The notes under the pieces were generated by a model that saw only the letters and a program-made list of their open reading frames with translations, was not told where the DNA came from and did no database searches. From Candidatus Ruminococcus avistercoris (lineage in GTDB: Bacteria; Bacillota; Clostridia; Lachnospirales; Lachnospiraceae): a DNA stretch of 34,593 bases. The DNA is taken from contig DWVJ01000030.1 in NCBI GenBank assembly GCA_019120315.1, positions 1-34,593 of the forward strand, written 5' to 3'. Below, piece after piece: positions 6,203 through 15,339 of the stretch. Positions within the stretch are counted from its first letter, which is position 1. Every line of letters starts with the position of its first letter. The position numbers and the translations under genes were made by a program.

Positions 6203-7984
6203 ATGAGATATTCAGAAGAATTGATTGAGGAAATCCGTTCCCGCAGCGATATTGTGGATGTGATTTCCGGATATGTGAAATTGAAGAGAAAGGGCAGTTC
6301 CTGGTTTGGACTGTGCCCTTTTCACAATGAGAAATCCCCTTCTTTTTCGGTCAGCCGGGACAAGCAGATGTATTACTGTTTCGGATGCGGGGCTGGAGGA
6401 AATGTGTTTACCTTTCTGATGGAGTATGAAAACTTTTCCTTTGTGGAGGCGCTGCAATTTCTGGCGGACCGGGCGGGGATCCAACTGCCGCAGCAGGAGT
6501 ATTCCAAAGAAGCGCGGCAGGAAGCGGATCTGAAAAGCCAGCTTTTGAAGATTCACAAGGAAGCGGCGCAGTTTTATTTCTATCAGTTAAAAAGCCAGAA
6601 TGGGAAAACGGCTTACCAGTATCTGCTGGACCGGGGGCTGTCCCGGGAGACCATCGTTCATTTCGGACTGGGAAGCGCTTCACGCTACAGCGGCGCGCTG
6701 TACCGATATCTGAAGGAAAAGGGCTATTCCGATGAGCTGCTGATTCAGACGGGGCTGTTTTTGCAGGACGAAAAAAGAGGGATGTACGATAAATTCTGGA
6801 ACCGGGTGATGTTCCCCATCATGGACGTCAACAACCGGGTGATCGGTTTTGGCGGCCGGGTGATGGGAGACGGGAAACCCAAGTATCTGAATTCCCCGGA
6901 GACTAAGATTTTTGATAAGAGCCGCAACTTATACGGTCTGAATTTTGCCCGTTCTTCCCGGAAGAAAAATCTCATTGCCTGTGAGGGATATATGGACGTC
7001 ATAGCCATGCACCAGGCAGGATTTGATAATGCGGTGGCTTCGCTGGGGACGGCGCTGACGGCGGCCCAGGCTTCTTTGATGAAGCGCTACACCGACGAGG
7101 TCCTGCTTTTGTATGACAGCGATGAGGCGGGGCGAAAAGCGGCTGTGCGGGCCATCCCCCTGCTGCGGCGGGCCGGGCTGGGGCAAAAGGTCGTCGATCT
7201 GTCGCCCTATAAGGATCCCGATGAGTTTATCAAGGCAGAGGGGGCGCAGGCTTTTGAGGAGAGGCTGCAAAAGGGCAGGAACGGCTTCCTGTTTCAGGTG
7301 GATGCAGCGGGGAAGGAGTTTGATCTGGGGGATCCCCAGGGGCAGTCGGACTTTTTTCACCGGATCGCCTCTATGCTGCTGGAGTTTGAAGACGAGATAG
7401 AGCGTACCAGCTATCTGAAAGCGGCGGCCCGGGAATATCACGTGAAGGAAGAGATGCTTTCCAGGCTGGTGAACCGGCTGGCGGTAAATGGGGAGACGCC
7501 CGTCCGGCAGGTACAAAAGCCGCAGTCCGTAAAAGAAAAAGAGAAGGAGGACGGTTACGAAAAGGCGCAGAAGCTGATGATCACCTGGATGGTGAACGTA
7601 CCGGACCTCATAAAAGAGCTGGACGCTTACCTGAAACCGGAGGATTTTGTCACCCCTTTGTACCGGGAAGTGGTAAAGATGCTGCGAAAGCAGTATCAGG
7701 AGGGAGAAGTCAACCCGGCCAGGATTCTGAATGAGTTTCCCGACGGGGAGGAGCAAAAGAAGATCGCTTCCTTGTTTCACGCACAGCTTCCCCTGGAGAC
7801 CAAGGAGCAAAAAAAGCAGGCTTTAAGTGATGTGATCTGCCGGATCAAGGAGAACAGCATCGCCTGGCGTACGGAGCATCTGGATCCTGCGGATATGGCG
7901 GGATTGATGGAAATCATGGAAGATAAAAAGCAACTGGAGAACCTGAAAGGGAGAAAGGTGCAGCTGCATATTTCTTTCGAATGA
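6203..7984 (+). CDS. dnaG: DNA primase
   Basis: This 593-residue enzyme synthesises RNA primers at the replication fork with DnaB helicase. The CHC2 zinc finger is complete (Cys38, His41, Cys59, Cys62). The Toprim domain follows, with the acidic motifs LIACEGYMDVIAMHQ and LLYDSDEAGRKAA, and GFGGRVMGDGKPKYLNSPET in the catalytic core. The C-terminal ~130 residues would be the helicase-binding region. The ATG at 6203 is chosen because GGAG lies about 9 bases upstream and MRYSEELIEEIR is the usual N-terminus; an in-frame ATG at 6182 would overlap dgt. It is in an operon with dgt and rpoD. Confidence 0.96.
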   Translation: MRYSEELIEEIRSRSDIVDVISGYVKLKRKGSSWFGLCPFHNEKSPSFSVSRDKQMYYCFGCGAGGNVFTFLMEYENFSFVEALQFLADRAGIQLPQQEYSKEARQEADLKSQLLKIHKEAAQFYFYQLKSQNGKTAYQYLLDRGLSRETIVHFGLGSASRYSGALYRYLKEKGYSDELLIQTGLFLQDEKRGMYDKFWNRVMFPIMDVNNRVIGFGGRVMGDGKPKYLNSPETKIFDKSRNLYGLNFARSSRKKNLIACEGYMDVIAMHQAGFDNAVASLGTALTAAQASLMKRYTDEVLLLYDSDEAGRKAAVRAIPLLRRAGLGQKVVDLSPYKDPDEFIKAEGAQAFEERLQKGRNGFLFQVDAAGKEFDLGDPQGQSDFFHRIASMLLEFEDEIERTSYLKAAAREYHVKEEMLSRLVNRLAVNGETPVRQVQKPQSVKEKEKEDGYEKAQKLMITWMVNVPDLIKELDAYLKPEDFVTPLYREVVKMLRKQYQEGEVNPARILNEFPDGEEQKKIASLFHAQLPLETKEQKKQALSDVICRIKENSIAWRTEHLDPADMAGLMEIMEDKKQLENLKGRKVQLHISFE

Positions 7985-8023
7985 GGATAAAATATAAACA
8001 AGCTATGGAAGGATGGAAAACCA

Positions 8024-9154
<1,131 letters not shown>

Positions 9155-9172
9155 GAAAGGTGCAGAAAAGAC

Positions 9173-9871
9173 ATGCAATTATCGAAACGTTTATCTGCCG
9201 TGGCGAAGCTGGTCACACCGGGCAGCAGGCTGGCAGATGTGGGATGTGACCACGGTTATCTTCCCATTGCGCTGGTGAAAAGCGGGAAAGTGGTATCGGC
9301 CATTGCCATGGATGTGAACGAAGGACCGCTGATGCGCGCCAGACAGAACATAGAATCATTTGCAGCTGCACAGTACATAGAAACCAGGCTGTCCGACGGG
9401 CTGGAAGCTCTTCGACCCGGCGAGGCGGACAGTTTGATCCTGGCGGGTATGGGCGGTCATCTGATGATGCGGATCCTGGAGGAGGGAGAGGAGGTTTTGC
9501 AGACCTTAAAAGAGATCATCCTTCAGCCCCAGTCAGAGATCGCCGGCGTGCGCCGCTGGCTGTTTTGCCATGGGTATGCCATAACGGCGGAAGATATGGT
9601 ATATGAGGACGGAAAATATTATACGATGATAAAGGCGGTACATGGACCGGCCGCGGAGGAACCTTCTGTTTTCTGCCGGTTCGGCCGCCTTCTTCTGACT
9701 GCCCGTCATCCGGTGCTGGAACAGTATCTGCGGGAGCGTCTGGAAAAAGACCGCGCCATCTGCGAGCAGATCGGCAAAAATGCCAGAGGCGGCAGCCAAA
9801 AGAAAGCAGAAGAAATAAAAAAGGAGATGCAGGAGATTATTTCTGCGCTGAGTTATTATGAAATGCAGTGA
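9173..9871 (+). CDS. trmK: tRNA (adenine-N1)-methyltransferase, TrmK family
   Basis: This 232-residue protein is a class I SAM-dependent methyltransferase of the TrmK (YqfN) family, which methylates A22 of tRNA. The SAM site ADVGCDHGYLPIAL is at the N-terminus, and ADSLILAGMGGHLMMRIL contains the family's characteristic GMGG. The C-terminus is a helical, lysine-rich extension (KKAEEIKKEMQEI). It starts 18 bases after rpoD and overlaps the following Nif3-like gene by 14 bases. In many Firmicutes trmK sits between rpoD and a Nif3-like gene, so the context supports the call. Confidence 0.92.
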   Translation: MQLSKRLSAVAKLVTPGSRLADVGCDHGYLPIALVKSGKVVSAIAMDVNEGPLMRARQNIESFAAAQYIETRLSDGLEALRPGEADSLILAGMGGHLMMRILEEGEEVLQTLKEIILQPQSEIAGVRRWLFCHGYAITAEDMVYEDGKYYTMIKAVHGPAAEEPSVFCRFGRLLLTARHPVLEQYLRERLEKDRAICEQIGKNARGGSQKKAEEIKKEMQEIISALSYYEMQ

Positions 9872-10640
9872 GATTATCGAAATTCTGAGAGAAAACTGGC
9901 CGGATCAGTTTGCCCTGGACTGGGACAATGTGGGACTGCTGGTGGGGAGAAGGGGAAAAGAGGTTTCCAGGATCTTTACCTGCCTGGATGTGACAGAGGA
10001 AACGCTGGAGCAGGCATTTGATTGGGGAGCGGATCTGATCATTTCCCACCATCCGCTGATTTTTTCGGCTGTGAAAAAAATTTCGGATGCAGATCCCCTG
10101 GGTGCAAAGATTCTGAAACTGGCGGCCAAAGATGTGGCCTGCTACGCCATGCACACTAATTTCGATGTGCTGGGGATGGCAGAACTCAACGGGAAAAGCC
10201 TGGAACTGAAAGACAGCCGGGCGCTGGAAGCAACCGGCGTAAGAGATGAGCAGGAGGTGGGGATCGGCCGGGTGGGCGAACTGCCCAGAACCATGACCGT
10301 GGAAGAACTGGCTCTTTGGGTGAAAGAAAAGATGAATATTCCAAGGGTCAACGTGTACGGGGATCCCGGGAAAAGGATTTCCCGGGCGGCCATATCCGGA
10401 GGTTCCGGAAAAAGCATGGTCAGACACGCGCTGGCAGCCGGCGCCCAGGCGCTGGTCACCGGTGATATCGACTACCACACAGGGATCGATGCTGTGGCCG
10501 GCGGACTTTGTATCATCGATGCCGGCCACTACGGGACGGAGTATATCTTTATTTCCTATATGGAAAAGAAACTGGCGCAGCTGTTCCCGGATCTGGAAAT
10601 CCAGGGAGCGAAGACGGCCTTTCCCTGCCGGATGATATAA
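9858..10640 (+). CDS. Nif3-like dinuclear metal-centre protein (YqfO family)
   Basis: This 260-residue protein has the Nif3/YqfO pattern: DWDNVGLLVGR near the N-terminus, IISHHPLIFS, CYAMHTNFD and the C-terminal DAGHYGTE. These provide the His, Asp and Glu ligands of a dinuclear metal site. The length fits members without the PII-like insert domain. Suggested roles include GTP cyclohydrolase-like or other hydrolase activity, but the cellular function is not settled. Its ATG lies inside trmK, with only a weak ribosome site, so translation is probably coupled. Confidence 0.87.
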   Translation: MKCSEIIEILRENWPDQFALDWDNVGLLVGRRGKEVSRIFTCLDVTEETLEQAFDWGADLIISHHPLIFSAVKKISDADPLGAKILKLAAKDVACYAMHTNFDVLGMAELNGKSLELKDSRALEATGVRDEQEVGIGRVGELPRTMTVEELALWVKEKMNIPRVNVYGDPGKRISRAAISGGSGKSMVRHALAAGAQALVTGDIDYHTGIDAVAGGLCIIDAGHYGTEYIFISYMEKKLAQLFPDLEIQGAKTAFPCRMI

Positions 10641-10675
10641 AGGGAAGGAGAAATCCAGACAGGAGGCGCAAGAAA

Positions 10676-12343
10676 GTGGGCAAAAAAATGTTTCAGGTGA
10701 CACTGGATGACAAAGTGATGGAATTTCCCCGGGGGACGTCCTACGGCGAGATCCTGGAGACGATGAAGCCGGACAGTCAGTCGCCGGCTGTGCTGGTGAT
10801 GGCAAATGGGCGGCTGAAGGAACTGCATAAGACGCTGAAGGAAAACTGCCGGCTTTCCCTGGTGACCACAGGGGACGCGATCGGCCAGAAGACATACCGC
10901 AGAAGCGCCACGCTGCTGCTTTTAAAAGCGCTTTATCATGTGGCCGGCGGGGAGCGGATCCGCAAGGTGGTGCTCCACTATTCGGTGGGGGAAGGCTACT
11001 ACTACACCATCCAGGGAGACGTGCAGATTACGGAAGAGTTTCTGCAGAAGGTAAAGAACTATATGCAGGAACTGGTAAAGAAAAAAGTACCCATTATCAA
11101 GCGCAGCGTCAAGCTGAACGAGGCCATCCGGCTGTTTCACCAGCACGGCATGTATGACAAGGAAAAGCTGTTTCGCTACCGCCGGGTGTCCAGGGTAAAT
11201 CTGTACAGCCTGGCCGGATTTGAAGATTATTACTACGGCTTTATGACCTGGCATACCGGTTATCTGAAATATTTTGATTTGATTCCCTATGACGAGGGCT
11301 TCGTCCTTTTGATGCCATCCCTTGACAAGCCGGAGGAGCTGCCCCGGTTTGTACCTTCGCCGAAGATCTTCCACATTCAGAAGGAGTCGGAGCTTTGGGG
11401 GGAAATGCTGAACGTGGCCAGCGTGGGCGATCTGAATGATTTTACCTGTCAGGGCGGGATCCAGAAGATGATTCTCATCGCGGAGGCATGGCAGGAGGGG
11501 CGGATTTCCTCCATTGCAAAGGAGATTATCCGCAGACGGGACGTGAAATTTGTGATGATTGCAGGCCCCTCATCCTCCGGAAAAACCACCTTTTCCCACC
11601 GGCTGTCCATCCAGCTGGCGGCTCACGGTATGAAGCCCCATCCCATTGCCGTGGACAATTATTTTGTAAACCGGGAGGATACGCCCCTGGATGAGGAGGG
11701 AAAGAAGAACTACGAATGTCTGGAAGCCATCGATGTGGAGCTGTTTAACCGGGATATGACGGCGCTTTTGCAGGGAGAAGAAGTGGAACTGCCAAGATTT
11801 GATTTCGTGGATGGGAAACGGGTATACAAAGGAGATTTCCTGCGGCTGGATTCCGATGACATCCTGGTGATCGAGGGGATCCACGGACTGAATGATAAGC
11901 TGAGTTATTCCCTTCCCCGGGAAAACAAGTTTAAGATCTATATCAGCGCCCTGACCCAGCTGAATGTGGATGAACACAACCGGATTCCCACCACAGACGG
12001 ACGGCTGATCCGCCGTATGATCCGGGATATGAGGACCAGAGGAACTTCCGCCAGGGAGACCATTGCCAGATGGCCTTCGGTGAGAAGGGGGGAAGAGGAA
12101 AATATCTTCCCTTATCAGGAGGAGGCGGACGTGATGTTTAACTCGGCGCTGATCTATGAACTGGCGGTATTGAAACTATATGTGGAGCCGCTGCTGTTTC
12201 AGATCCGGCCGGAGGAGCCGGAGTATTACGAGGCGAAACGGCTTTTGAAATTTCTGGACTATTTCGTGGGAGTTCCCAGCGACGATATCCCGAAAAACTC
12301 TATTTTACGGGAGTTTATCGGCGGCAGCTGTTTCGATGTGTAG
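10676..12343 (+). CDS. Uridine kinase-like P-loop protein with TGS and ThrRS-like N-terminal regions
   Basis: The protein has about 555 residues. Residues 1-70 look like a TGS domain (FQVTLDDKVMEFPRGTSYGE), and 75-200 resemble the second additional domain of threonyl/alanyl-tRNA synthetases (VAGGERIRKVVLHYSVGEGYYYTI). A kinase domain follows, with P-loop AGPSSSGKTT at 296-305 and a uridine kinase/phosphoribulokinase-like segment (PIAVDNYFVNRE, then DILVIEGIHGLND). The GTG at 10676 is chosen because AGGAGG (10661-10666) is 9 bases upstream; an ATG at 10688 is 21 bases away. Proteins of this architecture are usually annotated as nucleoside kinases, but the substrate and the purpose of the tRNA-synthetase-like part are uncertain. 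It is the last gene of the dgt-to-kinase run. Confidence 0.82.
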   Translation: MGKKMFQVTLDDKVMEFPRGTSYGEILETMKPDSQSPAVLVMANGRLKELHKTLKENCRLSLVTTGDAIGQKTYRRSATLLLLKALYHVAGGERIRKVVLHYSVGEGYYYTIQGDVQITEEFLQKVKNYMQELVKKKVPIIKRSVKLNEAIRLFHQHGMYDKEKLFRYRRVSRVNLYSLAGFEDYYYGFMTWHTGYLKYFDLIPYDEGFVLLMPSLDKPEELPRFVPSPKIFHIQKESELWGEMLNVASVGDLNDFTCQGGIQKMILIAEAWQEGRISSIAKEIIRRRDVKFVMIAGPSSSGKTTFSHRLSIQLAAHGMKPHPIAVDNYFVNREDTPLDEEGKKNYECLEAIDVELFNRDMTALLQGEEVELPRFDFVDGKRVYKGDFLRLDSDDILVIEGIHGLNDKLSYSLPRENKFKIYISALTQLNVDEHNRIPTTDGRLIRRMIRDMRTRGTSARETIARWPSVRRGEEENIFPYQEEADVMFNSALIYELAVLKLYVEPLLFQIRPEEPEYYEAKRLLKFLDYFVGVPSDDIPKNSILREFIGGSCFDV

Positions 12344-12350
12344 GATTTCT

Positions 12351-12379
12351 TTGACAGAAGGAAGAAAATGTGATACCAT
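12351..12379 (+). promoter_or_regulatory. Promoter of the RNase P RNA gene
   Basis: TTGACA (12351-12356) and TACCAT (12374-12379) are separated by 17 bases. The expected start of transcription falls right at the first base of the P1 helix of rnpB. Confidence 0.75.
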
Positions 12380-12389
12380 AAAAAACCGT

Positions 12390-12738
12390 GGCAAGTAGAA
12401 TAAATGATCGCGGCTGACAGGCCGAAAGGCGTCAGCTGAGGAAAGTCCGGGCTTCACAGGGCAGGATGCCGGATAACGTCCGGTGGAGGCGACTCCAAGG
12501 CCAGTGCAACAGAAATAAACCGCCTGCAGACGCAGGTAAGGGTGGAAAGGCAGTGTAAGAGACTACCGCCCTTCTGGCAACAGAGGGGGCACATGTAAAC
12601 CCCATCCGAAGCAAGACCGAATCGAAAGCAATGTGGCTGCCCGTCACGCTTTCAGGTGGGTCGCTTGAGCCTGCCGGCGACGGCAGGACCAGACAGATGA
12701 TCATTCACGACATAACCCGGCTTACCGTTCTGCTTGCC
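12390..12738 (+). ncRNA. rnpB: RNase P RNA, A-type
   Basis: This is the catalytic RNA that removes tRNA 5' leaders. The conserved cores are present: GAGGAAAGTCCGGGCT near 12438, ACAGAAATAA, GGTAAGGGTGGAAAGG and AGAGACTACCG, then a 3' segment ending CCGGCTTAC. The ends are set by helix P1, where GGCAAGTAGAA (12390-12400) pairs with TTCTGCTTGCC (12728-12738). The overall plan looks like the ancestral A-type found in Clostridia rather than the Bacillus B-type. The maf start codon follows 30 bases later, so readthrough into maf is possible. Confidence 0.95.
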
Positions 12739-12768
12739 GCCAAAAAAGATGAGATAAAGAAGAAAATG

Positions 12769-13359
12769 ATGAAACGGATCATATTGGCGTCCCAGTCGCC
12801 CCGGCGAAAAGAACTGCTGGAGCAGGTGGGACTGAAATTTGAAATCCTTCCCGCCGGGGGCGAGGAACGGATCACTACAAAAGACCCCGCCCTGGCGGTC
12901 AGGGAACTGGCGGCGCAAAAAGCAGCAAAAGTGCTGGGAAGAGCCAAGGGCGACTGCCTGATCATCGGCGCGGATACGGTGGTGGCTCTGGACGGACAGA
13001 TCCTGGGGAAACCGGCAGATGAGGAGGACGCTGCCAGGATGCTGCGGATGCTCCAGGGCAGGAGTCACAGTGTGTACACCGGCGTGGCGCTGCTGCACCG
13101 GGAAGGGGACTGTGTGACGGAAGCGGTTTTTTCAGAGGAGACCAGGGTTGCTTTTTATCCCATGACGGAGGAAGAAATCCGCGGTTACATAAAAAGCAAG
13201 GAGCCGATGGATAAAGCGGGCGCCTATGGCATACAGGGGCTGGCGGCGGCCTTTGTGGAAAAGATATCCGGTGATTATAATAACGTGGTAGGCCTGCCGG
13301 TGGGAAGAATCTGGCAGGAGCTGAAAAAGAGAGGATGGTTCTGTGATCAGACCCTATGA
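12769..13359 (+). CDS. maf: Maf-family nucleoside triphosphate pyrophosphatase
   Basis: This 196-residue protein has the Maf signature IILASQSPRRKELLEQ at the N-terminus, ADTVVALDGQILGKP in the middle and YGIQGLAAAFVEKISGDYNN VVGLP-type sequence at the C-terminus. Maf proteins hydrolyse noncanonical or ordinary pyrimidine NTPs to NMP plus pyrophosphate and have been linked to septum inhibition. Two adjacent ATGs (12766, 12769) are possible starts, each with a weak purine-rich ribosome site; the second gives the typical MKRIILASQSPRR. It overlaps the next gene by 17 bases. Confidence 0.92.
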   Translation: MKRIILASQSPRRKELLEQVGLKFEILPAGGEERITTKDPALAVRELAAQKAAKVLGRAKGDCLIIGADTVVALDGQILGKPADEEDAARMLRMLQGRSHSVYTGVALLHREGDCVTEAVFSEETRVAFYPMTEEEIRGYIKSKEPMDKAGAYGIQGLAAAFVEKISGDYNNVVGLPVGRIWQELKKRGWFCDQTL

Positions 13360-13759
13360 GAGAAGAGTGCAGTATTACGAGACGGATAAGATGGGAATCG
13401 TGCATCATTCCAACTACATCCGCTGGTTTGAGGAGGCCAGGACGGATTATCTGGAACAGCTTGGCGCCGGATATGAAGAGATGGAATCCCAGGGGGTGAT
13501 CAGCCCGGTGCTGGAAGTTTCCTGTTGCTATAAAACCATGGCCCGTTTCCCGGAGCAGTTTCAGATCACGGTGAAGATGCTGCAGTTTAACGGGATCCGT
13601 ATGAAGCTGGGATATGAGGTCAAGGATGTGAAAAGCGGCGAAATCCGCTGCACCGGCGAGAGCGCACACTGCTTTCTGGATGAAAATCACCGGCCGGTAT
13701 CGCTGAAAAAGAGTTATCCCGGCTGGTATGAACGACTGACGAAAAATGGGGCGCTGTGA
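13343..13759 (+). CDS. YbgC-type acyl-CoA thioesterase (hot-dog fold)
   Basis: This 138-residue protein shows the 4-hydroxybenzoyl-CoA thioesterase family motif: YYETDKMGIVHHSNYIRWFE, with the likely catalytic Asp15, followed by EARTDYL. The FNGIRMKLGYEV segment is also typical of the single hot-dog domain. It probably hydrolyses acyl-CoA thioesters; the physiological acyl group is unknown. The GTG at 13343 lies inside maf, with GAGAGGA about 7 bases upstream, indicating coupled translation. Its stop codon is part of a terminator stem. Confidence 0.87.
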   Translation: MIRPYERRVQYYETDKMGIVHHSNYIRWFEEARTDYLEQLGAGYEEMESQGVISPVLEVSCCYKTMARFPEQFQITVKMLQFNGIRMKLGYEVKDVKSGEIRCTGESAHCFLDENHRPVSLKKSYPGWYERLTKNGAL

Positions 13760-13784
13760 TTTGAGAGAAATCACAGCGCCTTTT
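13750..13784. terminator. Bidirectional terminator between the thioesterase gene and pyrI
   Basis: A perfect 13-base stem, GGCGCTGTGATTT at 13750-13762 with AAATCACAGCGCC at 13768-13780, has TTTT after it on the plus strand. On the minus strand it is followed by CCATTTTTC. It serves two convergent genes, and the thioesterase stop codon lies inside the stem. Confidence 0.85.
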
Positions 13785-13794
13785 GTGATGAGGA

Positions 13795-14241
13795 TCAGCG
13801 TCTTTTCTTGTCTCTGCGGTCGTCGTACTTTTCTTCGCAGTATTTGCAGCGATAAATCTCCTTTTCCGGGTCGGTAAGGATGAAGACATGCTTCAGTTCC
13901 TGCTCCACCGATGTGATGCAGCGGGGATTGCGGCATTTGATCACGTCTACGATCTGTTTTGGAAGCTTCAGCTGCTTCTTCTCACAGATCTGGCCGTCCT
14001 TGATGATGTTGACGGTAATGTTATGGTCGATAAATCCCAGGATATCCAGATCCAGCATATCGATGGGGCATTCTACCTTGATGATATCCTTTTTGCCCAT
14101 CTTGCTGCTGCGGGCATTTTTGATGATGGCCACACAGCAGTCCAGTTTATCCAGTCCGAGGTGATGGTAAATGGCCATGCTCTTTCCGGCTTTGATATGA
14201 TCCAGGACGAATCCTTCGTTGATTGCACCTACGTTCAGCAT
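13795..14241 (-). CDS. pyrI: Aspartate carbamoyltransferase regulatory subunit
   Basis: This 148-residue protein is the allosteric chain of class B aspartate transcarbamoylase. The N-terminal effector domain reads [16 protein letters not shown] and [16 protein letters not shown]. The C-terminal zinc domain carries four cysteines, CRNPRC and then CKYC, that bind zinc and contact the catalytic chain. CTP/ATP control is known for the family. The start lies within the last codons of pyrB (7-base overlap), so the two chains are co-translated. A PyrI-dependent enzyme separates this organism from Bacillus, which lacks PyrI. Confidence 0.95.
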   Translation of the reverse strand: MLNVGAINEGFVLDHIKAGKSMAIYHHLGLDKLDCCVAIIKNARSSKMGKKDIIKVECPIDMLDLDILGFIDHNITVNIIKDGQICEKKQLKLPKQIVDVIKCRNPRCITSVEQELKHVFILTDPEKEIYRCKYCEEKYDDRRDKKRR

Positions 14242-15155
14242 ACGTTCACCTCCAGCAATGTGAGAATCAGAGCCATCCTTACATAGACGCCGTACTGTAC
14301 CTGCTTGAAGTAGGCGGCTCTTGGATCACTGTCCACTTCCGTGGATATCTCGTTGACACGGGGCAGGGGATGGAGCACCAGCATATCGTCCGGAGCCAGC
14401 GCCATCTTGGCCTTGTCCAGAATGTAGAAATCCTTCATGCGGATATAGTCTTCCTCGTTGAAGAAACGTTCTCTCTGGACGCGGGTCATATAGAGAAGAT
14501 CCAGATGGGGGAGAGCTTCCTCCAGACGGATGACCTCTTTATAGTTTTTGTGGTTCGCCTCCAGCACATCCTCGCGGATGTAGTCCGGTACCCGCAGCTC
14601 CTCCGGAGAAATCAGGACGAAGGATACATTTTCGTAGCGTACCAGGGCTTCGATCAGTGAGTGGACGGTTCTGCCGAATTTCAGGTCGCCGCACAGACCG
14701 ATGGTGAGATTATCCAGTCTTCCTTTTAAAGAACGGATGGTCAGAAGATCGGTAAGGGTCTGGGTGGGATGCTGATGGCCGCCGTCGCCGGCATTGATGA
14801 CCGGGATGGAGGAGACCATGGACGCCACCAGCGGCGCGCCCTCCTTGGGGTGGCGCATGGCGCAGATATCCGCGTAGCAAGACACCATGCGGATCGTATC
14901 GGAAACACTTTCCCCTTTGGCCGCTGAACTGGAGTCGGCGGAGGAAAAGCCGAGGACTTTTCCGCCCAGATTCATCATAGCCGCCTCAAAGCTCAGCCGG
15001 GTACGGGTGCTGGGTTCATAGAACAAAGTTGCGATTCGTTTGCCATCACAAAGATGGGCATATTTATCCGGATTTTTTTCGATGTCGTGGGCCAGGTCCA
15101 GCAGACGGTCCAGCTCCTCGACGGAAAAATCCAGAGGACTCATTAAATGTCTCAT
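14235..15155 (-). CDS. pyrB: Aspartate carbamoyltransferase catalytic subunit
   Basis: This 306-residue enzyme makes carbamoyl-aspartate, the committed step of pyrimidine synthesis. The carbamoyl phosphate site [13 protein letters not shown] is at about 45-57. Other family motifs are [24 protein letters not shown] and [11 protein letters not shown]. The ATG at 15155 is chosen because AAGGAGG lies 6 bases upstream; in-frame ATG 15182 is upstream of that ribosome site. With the promoter at 15185-15213 the leader is only about 23 bases, too short for a PyrR-type or UTP-sensing attenuator. Regulation is therefore more likely at the enzyme through PyrI. Confidence 0.95.
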   Translation of the reverse strand: MRHLMSPLDFSVEELDRLLDLAHDIEKNPDKYAHLCDGKRIATLFYEPSTRTRLSFEAAMMNLGGKVLGFSSADSSSAAKGESVSDTIRMVSCYADICAMRHPKEGAPLVASMVSSIPVINAGDGGHQHPTQTLTDLLTIRSLKGRLDNLTIGLCGDLKFGRTVHSLIEALVRYENVSFVLISPEELRVPDYIREDVLEANHKNYKEVIRLEEALPHLDLLYMTRVQRERFFNEEDYIRMKDFYILDKAKMALAPDDMLVLHPLPRVNEISTEVDSDPRAAYFKQVQYGVYVRMALILTLLEVNVC

Positions 15156-15184
15156 GAATTGCCTCCTTAGTTTCTTTTCCATCC

Positions 15185-15213
15185 ATCATATAATAAAATA
15201 ATGATGATTTCAA
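15185..15213 (-). promoter_or_regulatory. Promoter of pyrBI
   Basis: On the minus strand TTGAAA (15208-15213) and TATGAT (15185-15190) are 17 bases apart, directly upstream of the pyrB ribosome site. Confidence 0.7.
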
Positions 15214-15287
15214 GATTGAATCGGGAAAAGTCAGATAAGAAAATCCGGTAAAGAAGAGTAAAGTTTGGGTAAAGTTGGGCAACTTTC

Positions 15288-15316
15288 TTGTAATCCCCAA
15301 ACCCATGTAATATAAT
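15288..15316 (+). promoter_or_regulatory. Promoter of the folC-pheA-DUF815-ppx-ppk operon
   Basis: TTGTAA (15288-15293) and a perfect TATAAT (15311-15316) are 17 bases apart. The folC start is 24 bases after the -10. It diverges from the pyrB promoter 75 bases away. Confidence 0.75.
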
Positions 15317-15339
15317 AAACAGAAGGTAAGGAGTACGTT

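Noticed and set aside
10508..10675. Upstream extension of the uridine kinase-like protein
   Set aside because: The extra residues overlap the Nif3-like gene in another frame and show no homology; AGGAGG at 10661-10666 points to GTG 10676.
12631..12768. Upstream extension of Maf
   Set aside because: It lies inside the RNase P RNA; the typical Maf N-terminus begins at 12769.
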